Made by a program: the position numbers and the translations under genes. From Chitinophagales bacterium (lineage in GTDB: Bacteria > Bacteroidota > Bacteroidia > Chitinophagales > Saprospiraceae): a stretch of 5,968 bases of DNA. The notes beneath the pieces were generated by a model. It saw nothing but the letters and a program-made list of their open reading frames with translations, was not told the DNA's origin and did no database searches. The stretch's first letter is position 1. Every line of letters starts with the position of its first letter. Shown here one piece after another: positions 1-5,968 of this stretch. The stretch is from positions 1 through 5,968 of the forward strand of contig JAAFHO010000374.1 in assembly GCA_013297575.1 (NCBI GenBank), given 5' to 3'.

Positions 1-629
1 AAAAATAGGTGCGCACTATAAAAATCAAATCCTTTTTTATTGCTTTTTTTAAAAAATGCTTCGCCTGCATCGTTTTCTGCCGTAAATCCAAAACGCAATC
101 TATTGTCAAAATTATGGCGATAACGGATAGCAAAAGCATTAGCGCCGCCTTCTGCACCATTAGCAAAACGCAAAGGAACACTACGCCCCAAGCGCATTAA
201 AAACTCATTATTCCCTTGATAAAGCCCTTTGTAGAGTGGCGCAGCACGTTGGTCAAGGCTACCGTTCCCCACTTCAACAAAAGGCTGAACACGACGAATA
301 TCCGCCGCTTCCCAAGTGGGTATAGCTTGTAACTCATAGATATTGAGGAGATTACCTAGTTTTCTACGATAATTTAGTAATTCTTCTACTTGCAATTCAT
401 TGAGCAACTGTAGCGACAACAAATCCTCTCTAGTGGCTGTATTCAGATCCAACGGACTTTGGCGAAGGGTTTCCAAGCGCTCCAAAAACAATTGTGCATC
501 GGACTCGCTCGCGCCTTCGTTACTGCGAAAAAAATTCTCTAGTAGTTCCGATACAGCAGGGTCGTCTTGCTGGGCAGAGATATTTTGTATGGTGCAAAAA
601 AGAATAAGGGCAAGTATTAGTTGACGCAT
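1..629 (-). CDS. Secreted helix-hairpin-helix / beta-barrel outer-membrane protein, N-terminal part
   Basis: The reading frame is open from ATG at 629 to the left edge: 209 codons, with the 3' part outside the window. Residues 1-20 look like a Sec signal peptide (MRQ, then LILALILFCTI, cleavage near SAQ). Residues 58-92 form a ComEA-like helix-hairpin-helix (PLDLNTATREDLL, ending in LLNYRRKLG), and a second half-motif follows at 94-118 (LLNIYELQAIPTW). From about 142 the sequence alternates polar and hydrophobic residues (FLMRLGRS, FAIRYRHNF, LRFGFTAEND, FDFYSAHLFF), as expected for the first strands of an outer-membrane beta barrel. Bacteroidota encode a family of this build, from memory usually 600-700 aa. 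Its function is not established; DNA uptake or envelope binding has been guessed from the ComEA resemblance. The hairpins lack the usual glycines. The glycosyltransferase stop codon is 23 bp upstream, so cotranscription is likely. Frame and class are secure; the role is unknown. Confidence 0.85.
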   Translation of the reverse strand, partial: MRQLILALILFCTIQNISAQQDDPAVSELLENFFRSNEGASESDAQLFLERLETLRQSPLDLNTATREDLLSLQLLNELQVEELLNYRRKLGNLLNIYELQAIPTWEAADIRRVQPFVEVGNGSLDQRAAPLYKGLYQGNNEFLMRLGRSVPLRFANGAEGGANAFAIRYRHNFDNRLRFGFTAENDAGEAFFKKSNKKGFDFYSAHLF

Positions 630-652
630 ATTTTACTATTTTTTTTACTTTA

Positions 653-1753
653 TTAGACATTTTTCCAAAATTCCAGCAATACGCTCCTTTCTTTTTCCCA
701 GTTCCATTCCAGTGCGGCGCTATCACAATTAGTCTGCAAAGATCGGTAAAGATCGGATTTATTGGCTAATTCCTGTATTTTTTCGGCAATGAACTCTGGG
801 TTAAGATCATCCAACAGCACAGCCACTTCATATTGCTGATTGAGGGCCGCGTATTCTGGAAAATTCATGGTCAGCATCGGAATCCGCGCTTGTACATAAT
901 CAAAAAATTTATTGGCCAGCGAATAGTAATAACTTGCTCCTTTATTTTCCAGCAAATTAAGCCCCAACCAAGCCTGATCTGTAATATTTTTAAGTGCTTC
1001 CGGTGCGATAAATCCTAAAAAACGAACCCTGTTATCTAGGTTTAATGACGTTGCTTGTGCGCGTAAATCGGCAGAAAGATCACCTTCTCCAGCCAACCAC
1101 AGCGTAAAACCATGGGGTAGTAACGTCATGGCTTCCAACAACGCCTCTATGCCACGCCCTTCGTTTAATGCGCCTTGATAAAGCAGTATCTTAGGGTGTT
1201 TTTCTCGAAATTCCACCGATGGGATGGCATAAGGCACATTCCGAATGATACCAAACGGAATATGGTATTTTTTTGAAAAAACATCGGCCAACGCAGGGCC
1301 TACGGTATAAGCGTATTTGTAAAAAGGCAACATGATATAAGCAACACCAGCCCAAAACAACTTGACCATCGGACGATGCACCACTTCAGGTACTTCCGTA
1401 AAATATTCATGTGCATCAAAGACCCTTTTTTTGTTTTTTAACAAAGAGGCCATCCAACCGGCAGGCAAAGTATCCAAATCTATGGAACAAACAGCGTCAA
1501 AACGAGTTTTTAGCAAAAAAAACAGCAGACGGATATTAAACTCTCCATAAAAGGCGAAACCTTTGTGCGTCCAACAGCGCAATCGAACTTGACGAAACGA
1601 CCGCTCTGCGAGTGGAAGCGAGTTGGGCAATTTACGACCAATCAAATAAACCTCGTAACCCGCATCCGCCAATGTTCCGCAGATACGTTGCATACGTTGG
1701 TCGTACGAAAGATCGTTGGTGACCGTAAAAAGAATACGCTGTGGTGGTTTCAT
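653..1753 (-). CDS. GT4-type (GT-B fold) glycosyltransferase
   Basis: This is a 366-aa protein predicted to transfer a sugar from an activated donor, probably a nucleotide sugar, to a cell-surface glycan or lipid acceptor at the cytoplasmic side. The N-terminal Rossmann-like half starts with RILFTVTNDLSYDQRMQRIC (6-25) and contains VFDAHEYFTEVPEV (111-124). The C-terminal glycosyltransferase group 1 half runs from about 185 to 345, with ILLYQGALNEGRGIEALLEA (189-208), TLWLAGEGDL (217-226) and the donor-site region ENKGASYYYSLANKFFDYVQ (269-288). ATG at 1753 is preferred because related proteins begin with a short M-K segment directly before the ILF strand. An in-frame ATG at 1810 would add 19 hydrophobic residues (MFFSLGFVGVIVFY) and would nearly reach the divergent plsC start. 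No Shine-Dalgarno is visible. The donor and acceptor cannot be read from the sequence. The gene lies upstream of the HhH/beta-barrel gene on the same strand. Confidence 0.88.
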   Translation of the reverse strand: MKPPQRILFTVTNDLSYDQRMQRICGTLADAGYEVYLIGRKLPNSLPLAERSFRQVRLRCWTHKGFAFYGEFNIRLLFFLLKTRFDAVCSIDLDTLPAGWMASLLKNKKRVFDAHEYFTEVPEVVHRPMVKLFWAGVAYIMLPFYKYAYTVGPALADVFSKKYHIPFGIIRNVPYAIPSVEFREKHPKILLYQGALNEGRGIEALLEAMTLLPHGFTLWLAGEGDLSADLRAQATSLNLDNRVRFLGFIAPEALKNITDQAWLGLNLLENKGASYYYSLANKFFDYVQARIPMLTMNFPEYAALNQQYEVAVLLDDLNPEFIAEKIQELANKSDLYRSLQTNCDSAALEWNWEKERSVLLEFWKNV

Positions 1754-1817
1754 TGCGGCAAAGGAACGATAAAAAACAATAACTCCGACAAACCCAAGGG
1801 AAAAGAACACAAAATAA

Positions 1818-2585
1818 ATGAGGAAAATACGTGCAATTTTTAGATTGGCCTATTTGGCCATTTACACCATTTGGATCGTAGGCAGTATCATGCTGGTTAG
1901 TTATATAAAAGGCTATAACCCCGATTATTCTATGAGAAGGAGACGGGTATGGGCGCGGCATTTGCTTAAGGCCATCGGTATCGAACTCACCATTGAAGGT
2001 ACGCCCCCGACTCACCCTTGTTTGATCCTGAGTAACCATCGGGCATACTTGGACCCGATCCTCATCCTTCACGATGTACTTGCCTATCCCGTGAGCAAAG
2101 CAGAGGTAGAAAATTGGCCAGTTTTGGGTTATGGTGCCAAAGTGACGGGTATTTTGTATTTAAAAAGGGAAAGTATGACTAGTCGCAAGAACACCTTGAA
2201 CGCCATTGCCGATACGATCAAAAAAGAAGGCATCCCAGTGATATTGTTCCCTGAAGGCACCACTTATGGTACGCCAACCACAGGCGATTTCAAACGCGGC
2301 ACGTTCCAGTTAGCGGCATCCGAAGGGTTGTCGATTGTGCCTGTTGCCATGGAATATGGCTCAGTCGCGGATTATTGGATCGGTAAAGAGACCTTTGTGC
2401 CGCACTTTTTGAGGCGGTTTCAGGAGCGGCGTATTTATGTACGGTTAAGGTACGGCAGCAGCATACAAGGCAGCGATGCAGTGGAATTATTACAACAGAC
2501 GCGGTCTTGGATTGATGCGCAATTGATAGATTTCAAGCAAGAAGGTTCAGTGCGGACTTACTCACTAAAGTTGACACCCAAATAA
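1818..2585 (+). CDS. plsC: Lysophospholipid acyltransferase family protein (PlsC-like, 1-acylglycerol-3-phosphate acyltransferase)
   Basis: This 255-aa PlsC/LPLAT family membrane enzyme most likely acylates lysophosphatidic acid to phosphatidic acid in phospholipid synthesis at the inner membrane. All four acyltransferase blocks are present: catalytic NHRAYLDP (73-80; H74 and D79 make the HX4D pair), GILYLKRES (111-119, block II), LFPEGTTYG (143-151, block III, substrate phosphate binding) and IVPVAMEY (173-180, block IV). Residues 8-30 form one hydrophobic segment, followed by the basic run RRRR at 40-43, consistent with a membrane anchor and cytosolic catalytic domain. The length is normal for the family. 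The start at 1818 has an A-rich leader without a Shine-Dalgarno. It is divergent from the glycosyltransferase (64-bp gap) and convergent with rimO. Paralogs acylating ornithine lipids or other lysolipids share these motifs, so the exact acceptor, and therefore the symbol, is less certain than the family. Confidence 0.88.
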   Translation: MRKIRAIFRLAYLAIYTIWIVGSIMLVSYIKGYNPDYSMRRRRVWARHLLKAIGIELTIEGTPPTHPCLILSNHRAYLDPILILHDVLAYPVSKAEVENWPVLGYGAKVTGILYLKRESMTSRKNTLNAIADTIKKEGIPVILFPEGTTYGTPTTGDFKRGTFQLAASEGLSIVPVAMEYGSVADYWIGKETFVPHFLRRFQERRIYVRLRYGSSIQGSDAVELLQQTRSWIDAQLIDFKQEGSVRTYSLKLTPK

Positions 2586-2640
2586 GATTAAGCAGGGCAA
2601 TTAATTTTTTTTCTTCGACGCCCATGTTAATTGATAGGAA

Positions 2641-2666
2641 AACGGATTTAACGGATAAAAACGGAT
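2641..2666. repeat. Three phased direct copies of AACGGAT in the convergent plsC/rimO gap
   Basis: The heptamer AACGGAT occurs at 2641-2647, 2650-2656 and 2660-2666, so starts are 9 and 10 bp apart, close to one helical turn. The spacers are A/T only (TT, AAA). The array sits in the 99-bp gap between the convergent ends of the acyltransferase gene and rimO, where no promoter is expected. The repeats are seen directly. Whether they are a binding site, a remnant of a dispersed intergenic repeat, or chance in A-rich sequence cannot be decided here. Confidence 0.5.
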
Positions 2667-2684
2667 ATACTGAACCTTCTCAAA

Positions 2685-4001
2685 TTACACCACCACAACC
2701 CCATATAAATCATGTTCTTCCGCCGAAGTAATCTTGATTTGTGCAAAATCGCCCAAGCGGATATAAGCATTCTTTTTGGCTTCCACTAAAACCTCATTAT
2801 CCACCTCCGGTGAATCAGATTCTGTGCGGCCAATAAAATACTTGCCTTCTTTGCGATCAAACAGCACTTTGTAGGTATTGCCTACTTTTGCTTCATTTTT
2901 TTGCAATGAAATCTCTTCTTGTACCTCCATCAATGCGGCGGCACGCTCGGCTTTTACGTCTTCAGGCACATCGTCCACAAGTTCATAAGCGCGGGTACTT
3001 TCCTCGTGTGAATATTGGAACACCCCTACCCTTTCAAAACGCTGTTCGCGTACAAAATCTAAGAGTTCCTCAAAATCCGCATCTGTTTCTCCGGGATGTC
3101 CTACTAAAAACGTGGTACGAATGGCAATATCAGGTACTTTTGCTCGGATTTCGGCGATCAATTCCTCCGTTTCTTTGCGCGTAATTTGGCGGCGCATCAA
3201 ATTGAGTACATTATCACTGGCGTGCTGTAGCGGCATATCCAAGTAATTACACACCTTTGGTTGGTCGCGAATCGCCTCTAAAATTTCCAATGGAAACTTA
3301 GAAGGATACGCATAATGCAATCGAATCCACTCAATACCTTCCACTGCTGCCAATGCGTTGAGCAAACGTGGCAAGTCGCGTTTTTTATAAATATCAAGAC
3401 CGTAATAAGTCAATTCCTGAGCGATCAGCATCAGTTCTTTTACACCGCGTTTGGCCAAATTACTGGCTTCAAATACCAATTCTTCCACAGGACGACTAAT
3501 ATGTTGCCCACGCATGAGCGGAATAGCACAAAAAGAACAAGTACGGTTACAGCCTTCCGAAATTTTCAAATAGGCATAATGTGGCAGCGTCGTAATCATC
3601 CGCTCGCCCAACAATTCTACTTTATAATCCGCCTCCAAACGCGCCAATAAAGCCGGCATTTCCATCGTACCGAAATAGGCATCTACTTCAGGAATTTCAA
3701 CTTCCAGTTCATCTTTATAACGCTGTGATAAACAACCTGTTACATACAATTTATCAATCGAACCTGCTTTCTTTAGTTCGGCATGTTCGACAATCGTTTC
3801 GATACTTTCCTGTTTGGCCAAATCAATAAAACCACAGGTATTGATGATAACGATATTGGCATCATCGTCCTCGCTTTCGTGGGTCACGTGGTAATCATTG
3901 CCCTGTAATTGGGTAATCAGGTTTTCGCTATCGACCAGGTTTTTGGAACAGCCGAGTGTAATAACGTTAATTTTATCTTTCCGGAAACTTTTTGTGCGCA
4001 T
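2685..4001 (-). CDS. rimO: Ribosomal protein S12 methylthiotransferase RimO (radical SAM)
   Basis: This 438-aa enzyme adds a methylthio group to the beta carbon of a conserved aspartate of ribosomal protein S12 (Asp88 in E. coli numbering), using S-adenosylmethionine and two [4Fe-4S] clusters. The N-terminal MTTase domain has its three cluster cysteines at C18 (TLGCSKNLVDSE), C56 (NTCGFI) and C90 (TGCLSQRY). The radical SAM cluster motif CNRTCSFC is at 151-158, followed by AIPLMRGQHISRP. Other conserved stretches are IAQELTYYGLDIY (193-205), NYLDMPLQHAS (252-262) and GHPGET (301-306). A C-terminal TRAM domain runs from about 372 to 438. The GCSKNLVDSE wording and the overall length fit RimO rather than the tRNA-modifying MiaB. 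The start at 4001 places the first conserved cysteine at a normal position. The gene has an 84-bp upstream gap with a candidate -7 box, so it can be transcribed apart from the SDR gene behind it. Confidence 0.96.
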   Translation of the reverse strand: MRTKSFRKDKINVITLGCSKNLVDSENLITQLQGNDYHVTHESEDDDANIVIINTCGFIDLAKQESIETIVEHAELKKAGSIDKLYVTGCLSQRYKDELEVEIPEVDAYFGTMEMPALLARLEADYKVELLGERMITTLPHYAYLKISEGCNRTCSFCAIPLMRGQHISRPVEELVFEASNLAKRGVKELMLIAQELTYYGLDIYKKRDLPRLLNALAAVEGIEWIRLHYAYPSKFPLEILEAIRDQPKVCNYLDMPLQHASDNVLNLMRRQITRKETEELIAEIRAKVPDIAIRTTFLVGHPGETDADFEELLDFVREQRFERVGVFQYSHEESTRAYELVDDVPEDVKAERAAALMEVQEEISLQKNEAKVGNTYKVLFDRKEGKYFIGRTESDSPEVDNEVLVEAKKNAYIRLGDFAQIKITSAEEHDLYGVVVV

Positions 4002-4050
4002 ATAAATTTTTAATGAGACAGGGATGGGTGGTATCCTTGTATTCAGGGGG

Positions 4051-4058
4051 CAAAGGTA
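4051..4058 (-). promoter_or_regulatory. Candidate -7 promoter box for rimO
   Basis: On the minus strand this reads TACCTTTG, an exact match to the Bacteroidota -7 consensus TAnnTTTG, followed by a C-run. It lies 49 bp before the rimO ATG, giving an expected leader of roughly 40-45 nt. No TTG -33 element is found at the usual 17-21 bp distance. Instead, two direct copies of CATAAT (minus strand, at 4079-4074 and 4068-4063) occupy that region. The match could arise by chance, but its place in a short gap before a gene supports it. Confidence 0.4.
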
Positions 4059-4085
4059 GTGAATTATGCAGGTATTATGTATCCC

Positions 4086-4880
4086 CTACCCTTTCCACTT
4101 TTTATAAGCCCTCAAAAACACCAAATCGACTACCCACGGCGCAAACCATTGCACCACCGCCAATATGCGCCCCAATTTGGAATAATTGGACGAACGCTGC
4201 CGAGTTTCGATCATTTTCGCGATTTTGCCCGCCACAACAGGGATCGGAATACGCTGGTCTGCTTGTCTGTTGGTGATCGGTTCTTCGTGTCCCGAAGCGG
4301 TGAATTGTACTTTTTCGGGGTCTTGTTGCGTAAATCCTACATAAATAAGGCCAATATGTATGCCCGTATCGTGAAGTTCGATCCGCAAAGATTGCACCAA
4401 CGAAGTAATGGCCATTTTAGAGGCCGCATACACGCTGTGTTTACCAATACCATGCTTGGCGGCCACGCTTGACACAAACACAATATTCCCTTTGGTGGCA
4501 CGGAGATAAGGTAACGCCGCCTTAGTCGGATAGACACAACCCAAAAAGTTAACATCCATTACCTTCTTGAATACGTCGGGGTGCAGCACTTCAATATCGC
4601 CTTCCATCGTCAATCCTGCATTATTGACCAATACGTCAATTTTACCAAAAGCATCGATTGTTTTTGCAATAATTTGTTCACAATCAGCGTATTGCGATAC
4701 ATCGCCTGCGGCTGTAATACTGGTATGGCCTTGTTTGGTCATTTCCTTTTGTACCCGTTCTAGTCGTTCGGCATTGCGGCCATTGAGGACTATTTTTGCG
4801 CCTTTGGCTGCTAGGTCAAAAGCGAGTGCTTTTCCAATTCCAGTACCCGCGCCGGTAATAATGACAACTTTATCTTTCAT
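4086..4880 (-). CDS. Short-chain dehydrogenase/reductase (SDR) family oxidoreductase
   Basis: This 264-aa classical SDR is an NAD(P)(H)-dependent oxidoreductase acting on an alcohol or carbonyl group of an unknown substrate. The cofactor-binding TGAGTGIG is at 9-16, with VLNGRN (31-36) ending the second strand; R35 after G34 hints at NADP(H) preference. NNAG is at 86-89. The catalytic tetrad is visible as N111 (MDVNFLG), S138 (VSS), Y151 and K155 (YAASK). The usual PG after the catalytic helix is replaced by VG (IYVGFTQQDPEK). The C-terminus after about 238 is hydrophobic and basic (VVQWFAPWVVDLVFL, then RAYKKWKG), which might associate with the membrane or another protein. The start at 4880 overlaps the stop of the upstream CPBP gene as ATGA, so the two are very probably cotranscribed and translationally coupled. 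The family is secure; the substrate is not readable. Confidence 0.92.
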   Translation of the reverse strand: MKDKVVIITGAGTGIGKALAFDLAAKGAKIVLNGRNAERLERVQKEMTKQGHTSITAAGDVSQYADCEQIIAKTIDAFGKIDVLVNNAGLTMEGDIEVLHPDVFKKVMDVNFLGCVYPTKAALPYLRATKGNIVFVSSVAAKHGIGKHSVYAASKMAITSLVQSLRIELHDTGIHIGLIYVGFTQQDPEKVQFTASGHEEPITNRQADQRIPIPVVAGKIAKMIETRQRSSNYSKLGRILAVVQWFAPWVVDLVFLRAYKKWKG

Positions 4881-5608
4881 CGAACAATTTTCATTTCTGG
4901 GTGAAATTTCAACGCAATCAAACTATTGGACAACGCCAATGCTACATGAACAGCAAAAGCCACCCAAATTGTACCAGTTTGTAAGGTAATCAAACAGAGA
5001 ATCACGCCCAAAATAGGCGCACCAATGGTTTCATCCATGCCTTTTGGGATATGCGTGGCAGAATACAGGGCCGTGTTAACAGCGATAGCGGGCCAAACGC
5101 CCATCGTTTCTACCAATGGAAAGAACAAATATCCCCGAAAAAGTGCCTCGTAACCAAATAGATACAAAACCCAGCCCATCGAATAGGTCAAGATCAATCT
5201 AGTATCCCATTCTTTGATTCGCATTTGAGGGTACATCGAAAAGGTTTTTTCGCGGCGTGCTGCAAACCAATTCAATATCAGTACCAAAGTGCATAAAAAC
5301 GCGATCCATTTTAGCGATAAAAGATTGGTACCTTTGGAGAAACTAATACCATAATCGGCCAATGAATACTTTGGAAAAAGATACATAAAGACTAAAAACG
5401 GCAGAACCCCCATCAATATAAAGCCCGATGCTTTGGTAAATAAAACATGCTTTTCCGAAGCCTTTTCTGCTTCATATTTGGCGTAAAAACCTTGCTTAAT
5501 GCGCTCCGAAACAAAAATAAACCAATAAACACTAAAGAAAAATGTACTCAACAGAATCACCCAAAAGGTGGTGAAATCATTGGAACTCCAAGATAAATCG
5601 TATTGCAT
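4877..5608 (-). CDS. CPBP-family intramembrane protein (Abi/Rce1-like, putative glutamic protease)
   Basis: This 243-aa multi-pass membrane protein has hydrophobic segments near 12-33, 60-79, 97-116, 137-167, 171-185, 195-212 and 213-232. The last four contain a CPBP (Abi/CAAX protease) core. Motif 1, normally EExxxR, reads YEALFRG at 153-159, so the first Glu is Tyr but E154 and R158 have the expected spacing. Motif 2, normally FxxxH, reads YSATH (182-186), with H186 present. Motif 3 has H221 (FAVHVALALSN), but the residue four positions later is Ala and the Asn is at +7. Members of the family cleave membrane proteins or peptides or act as non-proteolytic partners; with one motif residue changed, activity is uncertain. 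The start at 5608 leaves a 57-bp gap to the divergent XdhC gene and follows a good promoter by about 19 nt. The stop overlaps the start of the SDR gene. Confidence 0.8.
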   Translation of the reverse strand: MQYDLSWSSNDFTTFWVILLSTFFFSVYWFIFVSERIKQGFYAKYEAEKASEKHVLFTKASGFILMGVLPFLVFMYLFPKYSLADYGISFSKGTNLLSLKWIAFLCTLVLILNWFAARREKTFSMYPQMRIKEWDTRLILTYSMGWVLYLFGYEALFRGYLFFPLVETMGVWPAIAVNTALYSATHIPKGMDETIGAPILGVILCLITLQTGTIWVAFAVHVALALSNSLIALKFHPEMKIVR

Positions 5609-5630
5609 GATATGAATAATCGTATTTTCG
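5603..5630 (+). promoter_or_regulatory. Weak candidate promoter for the XdhC-family gene
   Basis: TTG at 5603-5605 is followed after 17 bp by TATTTTCG at 5623-5630, one mismatch from the Bacteroidota -7 consensus TAnnTTTG. Initiation around 5637 would give a leader of about 29 nt before the ATG at 5666. The -33 element would lie just inside the 5' end of the divergent CPBP gene. The match is imperfect and the spacing is at the short end, so this is tentative. Confidence 0.25.
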
Positions 5631-5633
5631 CCG

Positions 5634-5663
5634 CAAAATTACACTTTTGGAATGAGAAAACAA
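5634..5663 (-). promoter_or_regulatory. Candidate Bacteroidota promoter for the CPBP-SDR operon
   Basis: On the minus strand, TTG (5663-5661) is followed after 19 bp by TAATTTTG (5641-5634), an exact match to the Bacteroidota -33/-7 layout TTG-N19-TAnnTTTG. Initiation about 7 nt downstream, near 5627, leaves a leader of about 19 nt before the CPBP ATG at 5608. It is the only place in the window where both elements match with ideal spacing. The -33 element touches the start region of the divergent XdhC gene, so the two transcription units share nearly all of their control DNA. Confidence 0.5.
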
Positions 5664-5665
5664 CA

Positions 5666-5968
5666 ATGAAAGAAATAAAAGACATCATCCAAGCATACCA
5701 AAAAGCCACAGCAGCAGGGCAAAAAACAGCACTCGCCACCGTGGTGCAAGTAGAAGGCTCGTCGTACCGCAGACCCGGTGCTCGTATGCTGATTGTGGAA
5801 GACGGTCAACTCATGGGCGCGATCAGTGGTGGCTGCCTCGAAGGTGATGCACTGCGCAAAGCATTGTTGGTGATGGCGCAACAACAACCTATGCTGGTCA
5901 CCTACGATACCATGGACGACGATGACGCTAGTTTGGGCGTTGGTTTGGGTTGCAATGGCATTATTCAG
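5666..5968 (+). CDS. XdhC/CoxI family protein, N-terminal part (molybdenum hydroxylase maturation)
   Basis: The frame is open from ATG at 5666 to the right edge: 101 codons, with the rest outside the window. The conserved N-terminal XdhC/CoxI domain is clear: LATVVQVEGSSYRRPGARML (23-42), GAISGGCLEGDALR (51-64) and LGVGLGCNGII (90-100), with C57 and C96 in conserved positions. Characterised XdhC proteins bind molybdenum cofactor and help load its sulfurated form into xanthine dehydrogenase-type enzymes; CoxI-like members are linked to CO dehydrogenase and aldehyde oxidase homologs. Full-length members are commonly about 250-400 aa and have a C-terminal NAD-binding Rossmann domain, which would lie beyond the edge. 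An in-frame ATG at 5612 would add MNNRIFAAKLHFWNEKTT, but 5666 fits the family start (MKEI, then the first helix) and lies downstream of the candidate promoter. The gene is divergent from the CPBP-SDR pair. The client enzyme is not visible here. Confidence 0.9.
   Translation, partial: MKEIKDIIQAYQKATAAGQKTALATVVQVEGSSYRRPGARMLIVEDGQLMGAISGGCLEGDALRKALLVMAQQQPMLVTYDTMDDDDASLGVGLGCNGIIQ

Noticed and set aside
1754..1810. Longer glycosyltransferase start at 1810 adding a hydrophobic 19-residue N-terminus
   Set aside because: Family members begin just before the ILF strand; the extension would leave only 7 bp to the divergent start and no room for a leader.
1754..1817. Search for divergent promoters between the glycosyltransferase and plsC-like genes
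   Set aside because: No acceptable TAnnTTTG match with a -33 partner was found on either strand. Near-matches such as TATCGTTC have two mismatches, so no promoter was called.
1632..2072. A 146-codon minus-strand open frame across the glycosyltransferase/plsC divergence
   Set aside because: It overlaps two well-supported genes in other frames, and its product is low-complexity with no recognisable domain. It is a shadow.
2587..2633. Possible terminator after the plsC-like gene: ATTAA/TTAAT stem (2587-2591 with 2601-2605) running into eight T, or the wider CAATTAA/TTAATTG pair (2598-2604 with 2627-2633)
   Set aside because: The stems are 5-7 bp and entirely or almost entirely A/T, so they would be very weak; the wider pair has its T-run in the loop. 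Not convincing as an intrinsic terminator.
4059..4472. A 137-codon plus-strand open frame opposite the SDR gene
   Set aside because: It is antisense to conserved SDR sequence and shows no protein-like pattern or domain.
4567..4989. A 140-codon plus-strand open frame over the SDR/CPBP junction
   Set aside because: It is antisense to two genes with clear family motifs, and its Ser/Ala-rich composition reflects the complementary strand.
5612..5665. Longer XdhC start at 5612
   Set aside because: The extra 18 residues do not resemble the family N-terminus, and the region overlaps candidate promoter elements.
1..5968. CRISPR arrays, transposase or integrase genes, terminal inverted repeats, tRNA or rRNA genes, toxin-antitoxin or other defence modules
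   Set aside because: Nothing of this kind was found on either strand; all sizeable coding space is taken by the seven genes listed.

Overview
The window looks like chromosomal DNA from a member of the Bacteroidota. The grounds are the kinds of protein encoded (a secreted helix-hairpin-helix/beta-barrel protein, a RimO with typical Bacteroidota wording, an XdhC/CoxI protein), the absence of a clear Shine-Dalgarno sequence before any start, and two exact matches to the Bacteroidota -7 promoter element TAnnTTTG. A position near the Saprospiria is a guess from protein flavour only. Gene density is high, every gap is under 100 bp, and there is no insertion sequence, CRISPR array, tRNA, rRNA or phage gene.

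Layout, left to right. A minus-strand pair comes first: the N-terminal part of a helix-hairpin-helix/beta-barrel envelope protein (cut by the left edge), with a GT4-type glycosyltransferase 23 bp upstream of it. Divergent from these, on the plus strand, is a PlsC-like lysophospholipid acyltransferase. It converges on rimO, the ribosomal protein S12 methylthiotransferase, across a 99-bp gap holding three phased copies of AACGGAT. Behind rimO, on the same strand, lies a two-gene unit, a CPBP-type membrane protein followed by a short-chain dehydrogenase, with start and stop codons overlapping as ATGA. At the right edge, divergent from that unit, is the N-terminal part of an XdhC/CoxI family protein, cut by the window end. 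The 57-bp gap there holds the best promoter in the window.

Functionally this is a mixed housekeeping and cell-envelope neighbourhood: outer-membrane protein, glycan transfer, phospholipid acylation, ribosome modification, a membrane CPBP/SDR pair and molybdenum-enzyme maturation. Nothing points to one new multi-gene system. The most interesting points are small: an exported HhH domain without the glycine hairpin normally used to grip DNA, a CPBP protein with altered signature motifs translationally tied to an SDR, and compact divergent promoter architecture before the XdhC gene.
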